Shown here one piece after another: positions 36,501 through 46,647 of a stretch of 64,000 bases of DNA (positions are counted from its first letter, which is position 1; each line of letters opens with the position of its first letter). Made by a program: the position numbers and the translations under genes. This DNA is from Oscarella lobularis (taxonomy: Eukaryota; Porifera; Homoscleromorpha; Homosclerophorida; Oscarellidae). Location: positions 1,610,648-1,674,647 of the forward strand of contig NC_089177.1 of assembly GCF_947507565.1 (NCBI RefSeq). The letters are read 5' to 3'. The notes below the pieces were generated by a model, which saw only the letters and a program-made list of their open reading frames with translations, did no database searches and had not been told where the DNA came from.

Positions 36501-38199
36501 TTCCACTGAGAAAGACGCGTTTTTGAGATTAGATCGTGATCGCAACACCCTTCAGCAATAGTCTTTTATTTCGCTATGTAATTCCCACCCGTTGATCTCG
36601 AAGTCTCCACAAATTAGAGACATTGAATTTTTGAACTGTATTACAGCGTATCAATTACCCTTTCCTTTGCACGCAGATTGTTAATCTTGGTCATCGAATT
36701 TGCCTTCGTCCTATCTGGCTGGGACACAACGTGATTGGTCCGCTTCTGGCTCCGCCCTCCTTTCCGTTTGCAGTGCAGACGGAAAAATTGGGCAGAACTT
36801 CAAAGAAAGACATCGAGTTGGCTTTGAGGGGGTTCGAGGACATGATGTCGTCCTCGTTTTCTGTCACAGCCGACGAAGCAATCGATATTCTTCGTTGTCT
36901 CGATCTCTGCTTTCCTGTCGATGACGCTCTCGAAATGGTTCAGATCCCGGCTCTTCTGCAGAATTCACGTCCTAGACTCGCCTGGGTTGAGTCCAAGTTC
37001 GACGTCTACCGCGGTCAGAGATACGAGTGCGATCGTCCTGTCGACATCATATCGCCTTCGTCGTTTGTTGTCTTCCAATCTCGATGCAGTCGCATTGAGA
37101 AAACGAAGCACGAACTCTGGAAGGACGGCGTCAAGCTGGTGAAAATTGTCGGGCCTATGGTCGTCGAATGTCTTGTCGAATTGGGAGTAAAGAAAGGCGT
37201 TTGCTGCATTGACGTTGTCTTGCGATGGTCAGGTGCAGTTGCGCGCTGTCAGGGCATTGCCAAAGATTTGCTTGGCCAAGTTAAAGCGATGGTCGTTGCT
37301 GTTTGCGAAGAAAGGAGTCCTGGTGTCGTTCTCAACTGGTTTTACTTAGACAGCGCTCATTTGCAGCGGCTCGACGAAGATCCGGCCATTTATTCGTCGC
37401 ACGAGGTTGACCAGAAGATGGATAACGAATTGCTCGACGATGTCTTGTTTTCGGCTCGACCAGAAGGAAGCTATAGTTCTGTTAAAGATTTGGTCATAGC
37501 GGATGGAACGCGAAAAAAAGAGGTACGTTGAAACCAGTGAATGTTATTCCTGATTATTCGATTTAGCGAGCACTCTCTTTGGCGGAACCGGTATCGTATT
37601 GCCACACAGGTGTCGCTGGGATTGGACAGCGCGTTCGTCTAAGGGTATCTCCTCAATGATTGAGTATCTTTAGCTTCTCATTTTTTGAATATTGCAGCGT
37701 TCGATGTCTCATCCACAAACACAGTACCATAAGTCTAAGGGACACAGTCAAGCAGAGGTCTAAAGCTGTGCCAGTAGAATCAGGAAACCGTTCTATTCTT
37801 AATTTTAGAGCGCGTCTTCGCGTGTTGACCGTAATTCGCCGACTCTATCTAAAAGTAATTTAGTTGAGTCGTTGTTTTTTTGCTTCAAACCGTTTTTCAG
37901 GTGTTTTTCCAGCTGACGAAGAGCCGGTTTCGGCCGACCTGATGAGAGCATGTGCAGCTGTCAAAGGCTCAAAATGGGAAGAAATCGGTGTTTATCTCAT
38001 TACCTCGGAGGATCTTGAAAACATTCGACTTAATTCTGACGCGGGCGGCAACTTTGTTCGTATGTTCAAAGTACTCGACTCGTGGAACGTCGCAAAGTCA
38101 CCAAAGGTGGGAGAGCTTTTACACTGGTTTCATCAGGTTAGCGTTGGGCGAACGGCTATCAAAATGAAGTACGAAGAGTTGTATGGACGTCGTAAGTAA
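33527..38199 (+). CDS. Ankyrin-Roc-COR-death domain protein, 16 exons (DAPK-like, no kinase)
   Basis: Exons 33527-33640, 33707-33838, 33889-33990, 34035-34139, 34198-34299, 34368-34469, 34523-34627, 34685-34798, 34850-34951, 35006-35110, 35159-35224, 35289-35918, 35969-36163, 36677-37522, 37567-37609, 37901-38199 join in frame to 1,053 residues. Exons 2-11 each encode about one ankyrin repeat (YPLHCACKRGNIFGVKWL, APLHCACRSGSIFGVKWL). Exon 12 begins the Roc domain: P-loop GPEMAGKTT (about 408) and DFGAQ in place of DxGGQ (about 455); no clear NKxD motif. COR follows (about 594-900), then a death-like domain (WEEIGVYLITSEDLENIRL, about 970-1050). Same architecture as the giant gene at 12841 but a different exon layout, so not a recent duplicate. 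The degenerate G motifs resemble DAPK1's Roc. Probably cytoplasmic signalling (inference). Confidence 0.87.
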
Positions 38200-39010
38200 A
38201 TCCACGTTTCTTTTCTTTCCTCCTTTCGTTCTTCACTGGTTTCATTTTCAAACGTTTGTATGCTCATTCATTTAGAATGCATGTCATTGTGCCAATTAGC
38301 CGTTTTCTGAAATTTGGTGCCCGCCTTTTCGTTTAGTTTTGTAAGCTACACATGCATGTGGTTTTCTAGAAATTCCCGTGCAGGAGATCGTAGGGCACGC
38401 TCGATTCCTACGAGGCATGCAGTAAATACGAGCTGTTCCACGTTGCCGTGAGCAGCATTTGTCTACTGTATGATTTAATCAGCAAGCAAAACAGAAAATT
38501 ACTTATTAATTAAACCAAGGGTTAGGGTTAGACCAACACTTGCTCCGCGAGTCATAACCAAAATATCTTTCTTTGACAAGTAGCCTGGACCGTTCCATCC
38601 ATACATAAATCACCTTATCTATAAACTGCTGCTTCATGACCCCATCGTCGTTCAAGCCAAACAGACGTAGGCGGAACTAAAAGGCGCATTTGTCAAATTA
38701 GAATGCATGGACGAAGTTACATTTACATTCATACACACACAGACACGTAGCCTCGGTACCAGATCTTCTCCCGAATCACGGGATGATTCGGGAGAAGGTC
38801 TGGTACTAACAGACACGGACGAGAGTAGACGCGAGTAGTACAGGAGGCGGCTTAGCGCACGCTGCACTGCCGAAAAGCCCTGCGAAAGGGCCACACTGTA
38901 CACCTTTTTCAGCGTTTCGTTTTTGTCCGCCAGCTGTCAGTTGCACTGCTCCTATAGCAAAGCGAAAGGAAAGCAGTCTGAAAAGTCAAAGTTGTCACAG
39001 ATGTAAGGAA
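38200..39010. other. Gene-free region with a hairpin
   Basis: No gene is supported. It contains the inverted repeat at 38756-38806 and a short GGGTTAGGGTTAG run at about 38519, too short to be an interstitial telomere array. Confidence 0.55.
38756..38806. repeat. Hairpin with 23-bp arms
   Basis: 38756-38778 and 38784-38806 are reverse complements with one mismatch and a 5-base loop. The preceding bases read GTAGCCTCGGTACCAG, related to the hairpins at 2066 and 61601. Confidence 0.85.
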
Positions 39011-39013
39011 TTA

Positions 39014-39800
39014 GAACGTGTGGCTCGCTCCAGAGGAAAGTCTTCCCGTTGGAATACATTTTCCTTTGGAATAAGATAGAATCAGGTCGCCCTCCTTCCA
39101 CACATTGGCTTGTTAATTGGCATTCCTCCACGGAATTCGAAGTCTCCTGGCTATGAGATACCACGTAGGTACGTGCATTTGTACGTTTGGAAGTTGTTGC
39201 TTGCGTAAAAACTTGGCATTAGCTTGAAGTGGAATGACATCTATTGGGAGCTCCACACATCAGTTGGGTGGAGCTACATGTCAAGAGATACTCAGAACGG
39301 AAATGACTTCATTATTGGTATAACTTCTGCAGTAGTTGGATTTTGCTAATATATTTCTTTCGAGCAGGCTTAGGAGCCAATATAATTAACAAGAAGCCTT
39401 CTGTCGGTCTTTCTGATGTCATTCGCGACTCCAATGAACGCACCTTTTACCACCTCCCCTATCTGTCAGGGGAAGAAGTGCCAGCAGCAACATTGAATAC
39501 GCTGGAGCAAATACTGAGTGTATGGATAACGAAAACTCACGAATGGTCGTCATTCATGTCACAATTTTTCAAGTGCTGGATGCAGAGGTCAGTTCAGTGA
39601 TGATAACTCATGTACCGTAAGTGTTATTTGACTAAAGGGGGAAGTACGTGTTTGTTTGTGCGCTGACAAAAAGCCGCGAAAGAAATGACGAAAAGGTCCT
39701 CATAATCGTTATTGACGAGAATGGTCTTACTGGTGCAGAGAAATAATGGAGACATTCACGCGTGTCTCCAAATGGAAATAGTTCTAATTATCTGAAGGGA
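39014..39800 (+). pseudogene. HLCS: HLCS 3'-half pseudogene
   Basis: 39014 onward copies the HLCS exon at 31440-31590 (NVWLAPEESLPVGIHF), but a stop follows within a few codons and part of the exon is deleted. Further exon-like pieces continue in HLCS order: KWNDIYWELH (about 39222; other ligases have KWPNDIY), GLGANIINKKPSVGLSDVI (39367-), a helical segment, then VLIIVIDENGLTG near 39700. The K-GG motif that contacts biotinyl-AMP is lost (SVGWSYM). A decayed duplicate, or the displaced end of the gene at 30046. Confidence 0.75.
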
Positions 39801-40433
39801 CTAATCATCCCTAAGCGATCGTAGCCTAGATTCGTAGGGATGTCTGTAGCTCTGCATACGAACCTTAATTAACGTCATTCGTTTCTACAGTATTTTCGTA
39901 GCGAACTTTCTCCCATTCTTTTACTTTTTGTAGCTACCTGATGCCACGGGAGTGGGTCTTTACAGACTAATAGAAAATTTATCGTTGCATCACCTCTCTT
40001 TCAAAAATTTCGTTTTATCTGTTCTAAAATCTTCATGAATACGCTGTTTTTCTAATTAATATCTTTTACTGTTTCAGGATGAGGGTCTCCGTTTCGAAAG
40101 AGAACTAGCCCTGCGGCAGCCAGTACGTCAAAAGAATTACCATGTCAATGTCTTCCCTCTTCGCGCTCCTTGTCTCGTGTTCATTAGTTGTTTTCTTTTT
40201 AGGTTGCGCATTTTTAAGTACTCATAAACGCGAAAAAGGTAAGGCTAACCATTAATTGATTTAGGCGGCCTGAACCCAGATTTGCTTAAGATGATCAACA
40301 TCTCTCTCTTTTTTTACTGCGAAGAACGCGAATCAAGACAAGTGTGCGTGCACATAGTGAATCACAACAAACATTTACGCGCTCCAAAAGAGTCCGCCCC
40401 GGAAGTCGGCCTGCATGCCGACTCTGGCTGATT
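39801..40433. other. Intergenic region, no supported gene
   Basis: A possible short hydrophobic peptide frame starts near 40148 (MSSLFALLVSCS) but has no homologue I recognise and no clear gene structure. The 3' part from about 40330 is similar to sequence downstream of the second LamG-like gene and belongs to that duplicated block. Confidence 0.45.
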
Positions 40434-41466
40434 TTAAACAGAACAGCCGATGCCGTGGAGCAAAGCGTTTCCAATGTCGGCCGAATGTCGAATTTCGTCG
40501 GGACTTCGAGCGCGGTTCGAAACGCGAAGAGAGGAGAATTTTCCGGCAAAATTGATTCGATCGTGTGCGTGCCATCCCTCTGAGTGTCCGATAACGACGC
40601 CATTAGCTGAAGATCGAATGTAATCTACTTGAACTAATTCCTTCGAGAGTTCGCCGTCGAGATAGTAACGAATGACTTTTCCGTCGTAGGTCGCGGCAAA
40701 GTAGTGCCACTTGCCGTCCGTCGCCTCGGGCTGGGTGACAGCGAAATAGGGATAATTGTTCAACTTTTGAAGATGAAAATACGAGAAGACGACCTGGCTG
40801 GCAAGAAACTTGGGAAAGCCGTACGATCCCTTTTTCAGCAAGAGGTATCCCATGTCAGTATTCGTCTGAATCCACGCTTCTATAGTGATTTGTTGCGTGA
40901 TGTCTAGCGATGGCGAATGAGCGACGACGAGTTTGTCGGCTTCGGCAAATTGAATCGCATTCATGCATCCGGTGTCGTGACGTATGAATTGGGGATCGCC
41001 GTACACCAGGGCGTGGTTTCCGTTTCCGCTCAGATCACGCACGACGTCTCCAGCCGTCGGATCGTCGATTTGCGCGTGCATGTCGATCAGAAGAACCGTG
41101 TCAGGGTCAGGCAGAAACGGGTTTGCTAAAAGAAAGTCAGGTGAAGGAAAAGTCTTAATTCGATTCCATATCTAGTGGTGACGCCCTATACGCCTCTACG
41201 TGTTCTACACAGGTTTCTTACGCTGGACGAATGGTTCGATGAGTTCGTTGACGATTTGCGATACGGTTAGTGGTGCGGCGATCGACTCGACGATTTCCTG
41301 CCAAAAGCATCTGATTATACAAGCAAAGTCTAGCTGCCATCGACAGAGTTCGACGCTATTGTACCAAAGGCGTTGGTCCTTTTTCTTCGTTTTCCATTGG
41401 TGCAGCAGACGACGAAGTAGCGAGACATACGATTCCAGCCATAATAGAAATGAAACAAGACTTCAT
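40434..41466 (-). CDS. Secreted LamG/concanavalin-like domain protein, copy A
   Basis: Three exons on the minus strand: 41466-41365, 41297-41222, 41125-40434, all in phase; 289 residues. Exon 1 is a signal peptide (MKSCFISIMAGIVCLATSSS). Exon 2 encodes a short helix (VSQIVNELIEPFVQ). Exon 3 is a single laminin-G-3/concanavalin-type jellyroll: VVRDLSGNGNHALVYG, ITIEAWIQTNTDMG, DGKWHYFAATYDGKVIRYYLDG. Such domains bind carbohydrate or protein ligands outside the cell; the ligand here is unknown. A near-identical copy lies on the same strand at 45356-46388, with the mitochondrial insertion between them. Confidence 0.88.
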
Positions 41467-42320
41467 GATAGGATGCGGGCAACGATACACAAGCGATCAA
41501 CGGTGACAGCGATTGTGGACTCAAACAGTCAGGTGATGGTTTCCGTGTGTGCGCACCGGATGCAGAAGGGGCGAAAGAGAAACGTACAACTCTGACCATT
41601 TATGGCATTTATTCACCTAATGAGGAAATGGTTTGTTACTTCTTTAGCATTCTCCTACGGCAGGAACGTCTCTAAGAGGTTATTGTCTATGCCTATAAAC
41701 GTGAAGCCAGCTCATGCTGAAGGCCGTCCTGTTTATACAAGGTATTAGATAGACTGCGAAACTTAGACTGGGCATTCGTCAGTAGGCTATTAGCAGTCTT
41801 TTATTGATTGGGTTATATATTGTATTTTACAGTGTACGGAAATCCAAGTTTCGTTATTCCAACTCTCTTCACCGTCGCTACCCATCCATCCCACCCAATT
41901 AACCCATTCCGTTCCAGAACGATCAGAGGAGATGTACGAGGTCCAACCTTATAAAGCTATATCGCGATGACCTAGATATGAGTTATTGATTTATTGATTA
42001 TAGGAAAGGCCATCCTTAATTTCTTTAAAGGATTTTCGAACAAGGGATGTGTTACCGTTCCGCAGGAGCGACGGGCTACAGGCTTTGCCTCGTCTTCAAA
42101 TGAATGAATGAAAGAAAGCGTTGTGCCGAAAACCGTAAGCAGCTGCCGAAAGCGGACCGAAAGGCTGCGGTCTCTACGATTTTTTCAAGGTAGACTCGGT
42201 GGCTGTTTACTCTTCACTAACTGCGTAACAGACAGCTACCTATGTTGGCCCTGATCTAAGGAATTATTTTGAAACGATCGAAGAAAGAGCCTCGACCGCT
42301 CCTCGCTTTCTCGCAATACT
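41467..42320. other. Intergenic region between LamG copy A and the mitochondrial insertion
   Basis: No gene is supported. The part next to 41466 resembles the upstream flank of copy B. GCCGAAAGCGG-type motifs like those near 33 kb recur at about 42125-42165. Confidence 0.5.
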
Positions 42321-42595
42321 TAACCAAATAAAGAAATTTGGTTATAAACAACACTTCAGGGGAAAAGAAATGATATTTCGAGGTCAAAAATTAAAAATAA
42401 AATACCAATTAAGAAAAATCTTACAGAAAATGGGATTCGAGATGATTCGAATGGGTCAAAGCCGCATTCATAAACAGATACTTTTTCAATATCCGGTTGT
42501 TTAACTCCTAAAATATAAGAGGCGCCGGAGATAGCAACAGATATGACTATGCTAAGGCACAACGCTATGAAAATACCATAAAATTCCGCGCTCAT
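42321..42595 (-). pseudogene. nad3: nad3, 3'-truncated (in NUMT)
   Basis: NADH dehydrogenase subunit 3 of complex I. ATG at 42595; [20 protein letters not shown] is the first membrane segment, followed by the conserved [12 protein letters not shown] and [14 protein letters not shown], where the W is a TGA codon. A TAA follows LFG at 42321, about 25 residues before the expected end, at or near the mitochondrial/nuclear junction. Nonfunctional in the nucleus. Confidence 0.9.
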
Positions 42596-42654
42596 TTGGT
42601 TTTCTTAATCAGAGGGGGTATTGTGGCTATAAACCACTATAGCGTTTAGTGCGA

Positions 42655-43248
42655 TTATTGCCATAATGATCGACTTGTTTGTGTGAAAAGATCTTGTCTT
42701 TTTAACTCTGCTCCTAACTCATGAGTTAAAACTATAGCTCCTATCATTGCTACTAATAATATAAAGCTTGCTATGATAAATAAATAATAATAATCTGTGT
42801 ATAAAATTCGCCCTAAGACTTCTATATTTGAGGATTTTATTATTTCTATAGAGGCATCTCATGCGTCAACTCCTCCTTTTAAGCATTCGTGATCTATGTC
42901 TCGATAATTATATGCAGTGGCTTCTCTTCCCATAATTAAAACTTCAAATAATAAAAGAACTCCTATTCCAGAGCCAATTGGAATATAATTTGACATATCC
43001 CCGCCCCCCTCAAGGTCAGTAAGATTTAGCATCATAATTACAAACAAAAATAATATCGCAATTGCTCCCACATAAACGATTAAAAATATTAATGCTATAA
43101 AGTCAATACCTAATAAAATAAACAGGGCTGAAGCGCCCAAAAATACTACTATTAACCAAAACACTGAATGTATTGGATTAAGTGCTGAGATTACCATTAT
43201 CTCAGATATTATAACACCTAATGCAAATATATAAAATAACCCTTCCAC
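42655..43248 (-). pseudogene. nad6: nad6, complete frame under mitochondrial code (in NUMT)
   Basis: NADH dehydrogenase subunit 6, 197 residues from a GTG start at 43248 directly after trnE to TAA at 42655. Hydrophobic segments include ALGVIISEIMVISAL and GIDFIALIFLIVYVGAIAIL. After GGVDA a TGA is read as Trp and the frame continues through HELGAELKRQDLFTQTSRSLWQ in two parts. Under the nuclear code it would be cut there. Confidence 0.9.
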
Positions 43249-43250
43249 TG

Positions 43251-43322
43251 TACTCCCAAGGAGAATTGAACCCCTGTTTTTTAGTTGAAAACCAAATGTC
43301 CTGACCACTAGACGATGGGAGC
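43251..43322 (-). tRNA. trnE: tRNA-Glu (TTC), mitochondrial
   Basis: Folds as a cloverleaf: GCTCCCA acceptor paired with TGGGAGT, anticodon loop TTTTCAA (anticodon TTC) in a TTTGG/CTAAA stem, and T-arm with GTTCAATT loop. It sits between trnH and nad6, immediately 5' of nad6. Confidence 0.88.
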
Positions 43323-43323
43323 G

Positions 43324-43397
43324 GGTGAAAGAAGAGAATTGAACTCTCGGTCTTAGGTCCCACAAACCCACGCTTTACCGACTAAGCTACTTCCACC
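43324..43397 (-). tRNA. trnH: tRNA-His (GTG), mitochondrial
   Basis: Cloverleaf starting GGTGGAAG and ending CTTTCACC. Anticodon loop TTGTGGG (anticodon GTG), T-arm GAGAG/CTCTT around TTCAATT. Lies between nad4 and trnE. Confidence 0.85.
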
Positions 43398-43413
43398 GGT
43401 CTACCACACTTTA

Positions 43414-44871
43414 TCATGTGTGGCTTTCTTGGAATATAATAGTACCTTTTACTGTGTCTATTATGGCAGAAGGATATATTCCCATTAAAATTGTTAATGC
43501 CACTAATGGCAGCAGAGTATAAAATTCTCGTCTATTTACATCTCTAGAAAAGATAATGTAATTAGATGGATTACCAAAACACACCCTATTATATAAATAA
43601 AGAGAATATGCTGCACCTAAAACCATACCTAGAGAGGCTAATACACCAACTATAATACTATATTCAAATGCGGCTAATAACGATAAAAACTCTCCCACAA
43701 AATTACAACTTAAAGGTACTGCTATATTAGCTAAAGTCATTAACAACATTATTGTGGCAAAAATTGGCATTGTAATTGTCATACCACGATAGTATTTAAT
43801 AAGACGAGTATGATGCCGTTCGTATAAAAGAGTTACAATTATAAATAATGAAGAACTTACAAGACCGTGAGCTAACATTAAAAAAATTGCTGCAACTAGC
43901 CCTTGAATTGTGTGTGTAAATATCCCTAAAGTAACTAAGCCCATATGGGCAACTGAGGAATAAGCAATTAGCCTTTTAAAGTCTACTTGTCTGCAAGTTG
44001 TTAAACTTCCATAAATCACAGCAAGCAAGCTTAATGTTAATATTAAAGGGGCAAAGTATTCTGAAGCCTCAGGTAATATTGGTCAGGAAAATCTTATAAA
44101 ACCATATCCCCCTATTTTTAATAAAACTCCAGCTAACATTACTGAACCAGCACATGGAGCTTCAACATGAGCTTGAGGTAGTCAAATATGAAATGGGATC
44201 TTAGGTATTTTAATAGCTAAACTTACAAAAAAGCCCATAAACACTCATTTTTGGGTTTCGCCATTAAGTCGAAGTCCACACAATGTTTGATAATCTGTCG
44301 TCCCTGTATTACTATATAAGACAAATATTCCTAATAACATAAACACAGAACCGATTAAAGTGTAAAAGAAGAAATAATATGAGGCTAAGACTTTTTCTTC
44401 TCTTGCCCCTCATATGCCTATGATTAAAAACATTGGTATTAGTATTCCCTCAAATAATATGTAAAATAATAATAAATCTAATGCAGTAAAAACACCCATT
44501 AATAAAATTTCTAAAAATATTAAACATAATAAAAACTCTTTAAGAAGGAATTTTATAGAGTTTCAGCTGATTAATATACATATTGGAATTAATAGTGCTG
44601 TTAAAATTATAAAAAATATAGATATACCATCAACTGCAAAAACAACCATTCCACTAGATCATAGATCAGTTGTGCTACTTATCCATTCTATTATTTGAGT
44701 TGCTTGAAATTGGCCCTCGCCGTCAAATGAGATTCATAATATTATTGTAGCAGTTAATGTGGCTAAAGTTCACTGTAAAGCTGCAAGCTTTAATTTAATA
44801 CTATTTTCTCTTGGTATAAACATCACGTGTAACGCCCCGATTAAGAGCAATGTAAATATTAATCCTAACAT
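43414..44871 (-). pseudogene. nad4: nad4, complete frame under mitochondrial code (in NUMT)
   Basis: NADH dehydrogenase subunit 4, 485 residues from ATG at 44871 (an in-frame ATG at 44886 is possible) to TAA at 43414. Conserved stretches: [61 protein letters not shown] read eight in-frame TGA codons, all at positions where Trp is expected, and no frameshift. A nuclear transcript could not be translated through it. The intact frame implies recent transfer. Confidence 0.93.
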
Positions 44872-44916
44872 CTTTTTATCTCTCATAGCTTAAAATGTGT
44901 CCTACTTAATAAAATT

Positions 44917-44990
44917 TCAGGGAAATGGGACTTGAACCCATAACCTTCTACTCCCAAAGCAGATAATCCACCAATTAATCTATTCCCTGA
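44917..44990 (-). tRNA. trnP: tRNA-Pro (TGG), mitochondrial
   Basis: Cloverleaf beginning TCAGGGAATAG and ending CATTTCCCTGA. Anticodon loop TTTGGGA (anticodon TGG) in a TCTGC/GTAGA stem, T loop TTCAAGT. Directly upstream of nad4. Confidence 0.87.
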
Positions 44991-44997
44991 TGTAAAC

Positions 44998-45072
44998 GAC
45001 GAGAATGGGATTTGAACCCATGGACCTATAAGATGGTCACAGTTTAGCAAACTGTCGCTTTACCTGACTACT
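44998..45072 (-). tRNA. trnS: tRNA-Ser (GCT), mitochondrial, 5' end lost
   Basis: The anticodon arm ACAGT-TTGCTAA-ACTGT (anticodon GCT), a variable arm and the T-arm ATGGG-TTCAAAT-CCCAT are clear. The 3' acceptor strand TCTCGTC has no matching 5' strand: the bases there (CACAAAG) do not pair. The nuclear/mitochondrial junction therefore probably falls within this tRNA. Confidence 0.75.
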
Positions 45073-45355
45073 TTGTGAAAGTACTCAGAGTACCAGGCTA
45101 TATGGAGACTGTCATGCAGACCTCAGCACCAGTTCATGTCACTTCAGATTGACGTAACACCTACAATCAGCAAACCTTGTTATCCCGCGGCCCTTTCGCC
45201 GTGCCATGCATAAAAGTAAAGCTTGCTGAAAAAGATCAAGCGCATATCTATCTCTCTTTTACGGGTGGATAATGAAACAAAACAAGGGTGCACATCGTGA
45301 ATGCCAACAAACAATTACTCGCTCCAAAAGAGTCCGCTCTCACCGGCCTGCCGAC

Positions 45356-46388
45356 TTAGACAGAACAGCCGATACCGTGGAGCAAAGCGTTTCCAATGTC
45401 GGCCGAATGTCGAATTTCGTCGGGACTTCGAGCGCGGTTCGAAACGCGAAGAGAGGAGAATTTTCCGGCAAAATTGATTTTATTGGATGCGTGCCATCCT
45501 TCCGAGTGTCCGATGACGATGCTACTGGTTGTAGATCGAATGTGGTCTACTTGAACCAATTCCTTCGACAGTTCGCCGTCGAGATAATAACGAATGACTT
45601 TTCCGTCGTAGGTCGCGGCAAAATAGTGCCACTTGCCGTCCGTCGCCTCGGGCTGGGTGACAGAAAAAGTGGGATACCAATTCAACTTTTGAAGATGAAA
45701 ATATGAGAAGACGACGTGGTTGGCAAGAAATTTGGGAAAGCCGTACGATCCCTTTTTCAGCAAGAGGTATCCCATGTCAGTATTCGTCTGAATCCACGCT
45801 TCTATAGTGATTTGTTGCGTGATGTCTAGCGATGGCGAATGGGCGACGACGAGTTTGTCGGCTTCGGCGAATTGAATCGAATTCATGCATCCGGTGTCGT
45901 GACGTATGAATTGAGGAGCGCCGTACACCTGGGCGTGGTTTCCGTTTCCGCTCAGATCGCGCACGACGTCTCCAGCTGTCGGATCGTCGATTTGCGCGTG
46001 CATGTCGATCAGAAGAACCGTGTCAGGGTCAGGCAGAAACGGGTTTGCTAAAAGAAAGTCAGGTGAATGCAAAATTTTAATCAATTCTGTTTTCATTCCT
46101 GAGGGTGACGCCCTACGCCCCTACACGTGTGTTACACAGGTTACTTACGCTGGACGAATGGTTCGATGAGTTCGTTGACGATTTGCGTTACGGTGAGCGG
46201 TGCGGCGATTGACTCGACGATTTCCTGCGAAAATGATTAGACGCGCAAAACTTGCCAACTGGCATATAATTTCGGCCTATTGTTGTATCTACCAGAGGCG
46301 TCGGTCCTTTCGGTTCGTTTTCCATTGGTGCAGCAAACAATGAGGCAGCAAGACATATGATGCCAATCAAAATGGAACAAGGCTTCAT
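45356..46388 (-). CDS. Secreted LamG/concanavalin-like domain protein, copy B
   Basis: Three exons on the minus strand: 46388-46293, 46224-46149, 46047-45356; 287 residues. Signal peptide MKPCSILIGIICLAASLFA, the short helical exon (VTQIVNELIEPFVQ), then the jellyroll exon with ITIEAWIQTNTDMG and DGKWHYFAATYDGKVIRYYL. Exon sizes 2 and 3 (76 and 692 bp) are identical to copy A, and similarity extends beyond both ends of the gene. Differences are a few substitutions, for example YPTFSVTQ against YPYFAVTQ, so the duplication is recent. Function beyond secretion and likely ligand binding is unknown. Confidence 0.88.
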
Positions 46389-46647
46389 GATAGGATGCGT
46401 GCAATGAACGCGCAAGCGACGAACGGTGGACTCACTATCAAAACAGTATCGTACGTACGTCAGGCGTGCGCATCCGATGGGGACGTCGTAGGACCATTTA
46501 TTCACTTGATAGGCAAATATGTAGTAATTTAGCTACACGTTAACAACTGATGGCTCATTCCGTCGTTTTCCACTGGCTGGCTGCTCTTTACCTCGCTTTC
46601 TACATTCAAGGTGTATACACTACAGCTATACTGCATTTACTTTGCGA

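Larger units (their letters stand above)
42321..45072 (-). other. Mitochondrial DNA insertion (NUMT), about 2.75 kb
   Basis: On the minus strand, in order: trnS(gct) partial, trnP(tgg), nad4, trnH(gtg), trnE(ttc), nad6, nad3 partial. Base composition is AT-rich and clearly unlike the flanks. Reading frames are intact only if UGA is Trp, the code of sponge mitochondria. nad3 stops about 25 residues short and the 5' acceptor strand of trnS is missing, so the boundaries cut through genes at both ends. That is expected of a fragment inserted into the nucleus, not of a complete mitochondrial contig. The absence of frameshifts indicates a young insertion. An assembly chimera is the alternative. Confidence 0.85.

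Noticed and set aside
38516-38535. GGGTTAGGGTTAG telomere-like sequence
   Set aside because: Only two units; occurs by chance.
40148-40260. Short hydrophobic peptide frame MSSLFALLVSCS
   Set aside because: Too short, no homologue recognised and no gene structure around it.
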